From assembly GCA_002476905.1 (NCBI GenBank), contig DLND01000193.1:1-13649 (forward strand): a DNA stretch of 13,649 nucleotides, read 5' to 3'. The DNA comes from Flavobacteriales bacterium UBA7519. GTDB taxonomy: Bacteria > Bacteroidota > Bacteroidia > Flavobacteriales > Weeksellaceae. Shown in pieces: positions 13,395 through 13,649 of this stretch; the first letter of the stretch is position 1, and each line of letters begins with the position of its first letter. The notes beneath the pieces were generated by a model. The model had not been told where the DNA came from and did not search any database. It worked only from the letters and a program-made list of their open reading frames with translations. Position numbers and translations under genes: made by a program.

Positions 13395-13643
13395 TTACTT
13401 ATCAATTGATCCCATTACTTTTTGAGCAAAAGAATTAAGTGCGTCTTTTTCGCTCATTCCGTTCTTTACATTGGCGTGCACTTCCAAAGCGCCACAAATG
13501 TTTGTGATGAGTTCGCCAGCAACATTCATATCTTCCTCAGAAACATTACGGAACTCACAGAAGCTTTCTAAAACTTCCAAAGTCGCTTCTAGATTTTCCG
13601 GCGTCTGATTCTGGTAAAATTGTCTTATGATTGGTAATTTCAT
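13395..13643 (-). CDS. 82-aa conserved small protein (DUF6952-like)
   Basis: This complete small acidic ORF starts with ATG 13643 and opens MKLPIIRQFYQ, which looks like the flavobacterial family I recall as DUF6952. It is mostly helical and holds EATLEVLESFCEF (19-31), then VAGELITNICGALEVHANVKNG (41-62), with three cysteines or near-cysteine positions only at 29 and 50. No signal peptide or membrane segment is seen, so it is cytoplasmic. Function is unknown. In other flavobacteria I recall related genes near thioredoxin or peroxiredoxin genes, but the upstream side is outside this window and cannot be checked. It is closed by the GAAA terminator. Confidence 0.72.
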   Translation of the reverse strand: MKLPIIRQFYQNQTPENLEATLEVLESFCEFRNVSEEDMNVAGELITNICGALEVHANVKNGMSEKDALNSFAQKVMGSIDK

Positions 13644-13649
13644 TTTAAT

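Noticed and set aside
1..13649. tRNA, rRNA, CRISPR array, insertion sequence, prophage or defence genes
   Set aside because: No cloverleaf, spaced direct repeats, transposase motifs, terminal inverted repeats or defence-domain proteins were seen; gene content and base use look uniform.

Overview
The window looks like an ordinary chromosomal segment of a low-GC member of the Bacteroidota, most likely a Flavobacteriia/Weeksellaceae bacterium related to Chryseobacterium. This placement is an inference. It rests on Bacteroidota-type promoters (TAnnTTTG -7 boxes), the absence of clear Shine-Dalgarno sequences, a bacillithiol-system protein, an 82-aa protein of a family I associate with Flavobacteria, and the general character of the proteins. 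I see no mobile elements, CRISPR arrays, tRNA or rRNA genes.

Layout. (1) 1-187: the 3' end of purU and a strong terminator. (2) 269-3004 (+): a lipoprotein of the glycosyl hydrolase-like GHL10/DUF187 family, then a HisC-like PLP aminotransferase with a twin-arginine signal. (3) 3009-3881 (-): an AraC-family regulator, tail-to-tail with the aminotransferase. (4) 4047-4643 (+): a small secreted protein made of two beta-sandwich-like modules resembling type IX sorting domains. It is followed by two hairpin terminators shared with the convergent poxB gene. (5) 4752-8858 (-): pyruvate:quinone oxidoreductase (poxB), a family 2 glycosyltransferase, a previously unlisted 37-aa ORF and an RlmL-like THUMP RNA methyltransferase. 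The small ORF overlaps the methyltransferase stop as ATGA. (6) 8969-12427 (+): a SAM methyltransferase, a ZIP-family metal transporter, a YtxJ/BrxC bacilliredoxin, a Crp/Fnr regulator, a secreted thermonuclease and a GNAT acetyltransferase. (7) 12436-13643 (-): a secreted Cys-rich small protein, a HAD hydrolase and the 82-aa small protein.

How the genes relate. There is no single dedicated pathway; these are mostly housekeeping, envelope and regulatory genes in short operons. Translational coupling is plausible at three junctions: methyltransferase to 37-aa ORF to glycosyltransferase, crp-like gene to nuclease, and nuclease to acetyltransferase.

The most striking pattern is at gene starts. 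Five transcription-unit heads (ATG at 269, 3881, 8858, 8969 and 13323) have a perfect TAnnTTTG box ending only 4-6 nt before the ATG. This predicts leaderless or near-leaderless mRNAs. Two of these promoters are embedded in or abut the T-tract of the preceding gene's terminator. I did not find a convincing new defence or metabolic system. The candidates for novelty are this start architecture, the coupled 37-aa microprotein, the freestanding sorting-domain-like protein, the exported aminotransferase and the secreted variant of a zinc-ribbon-like family.
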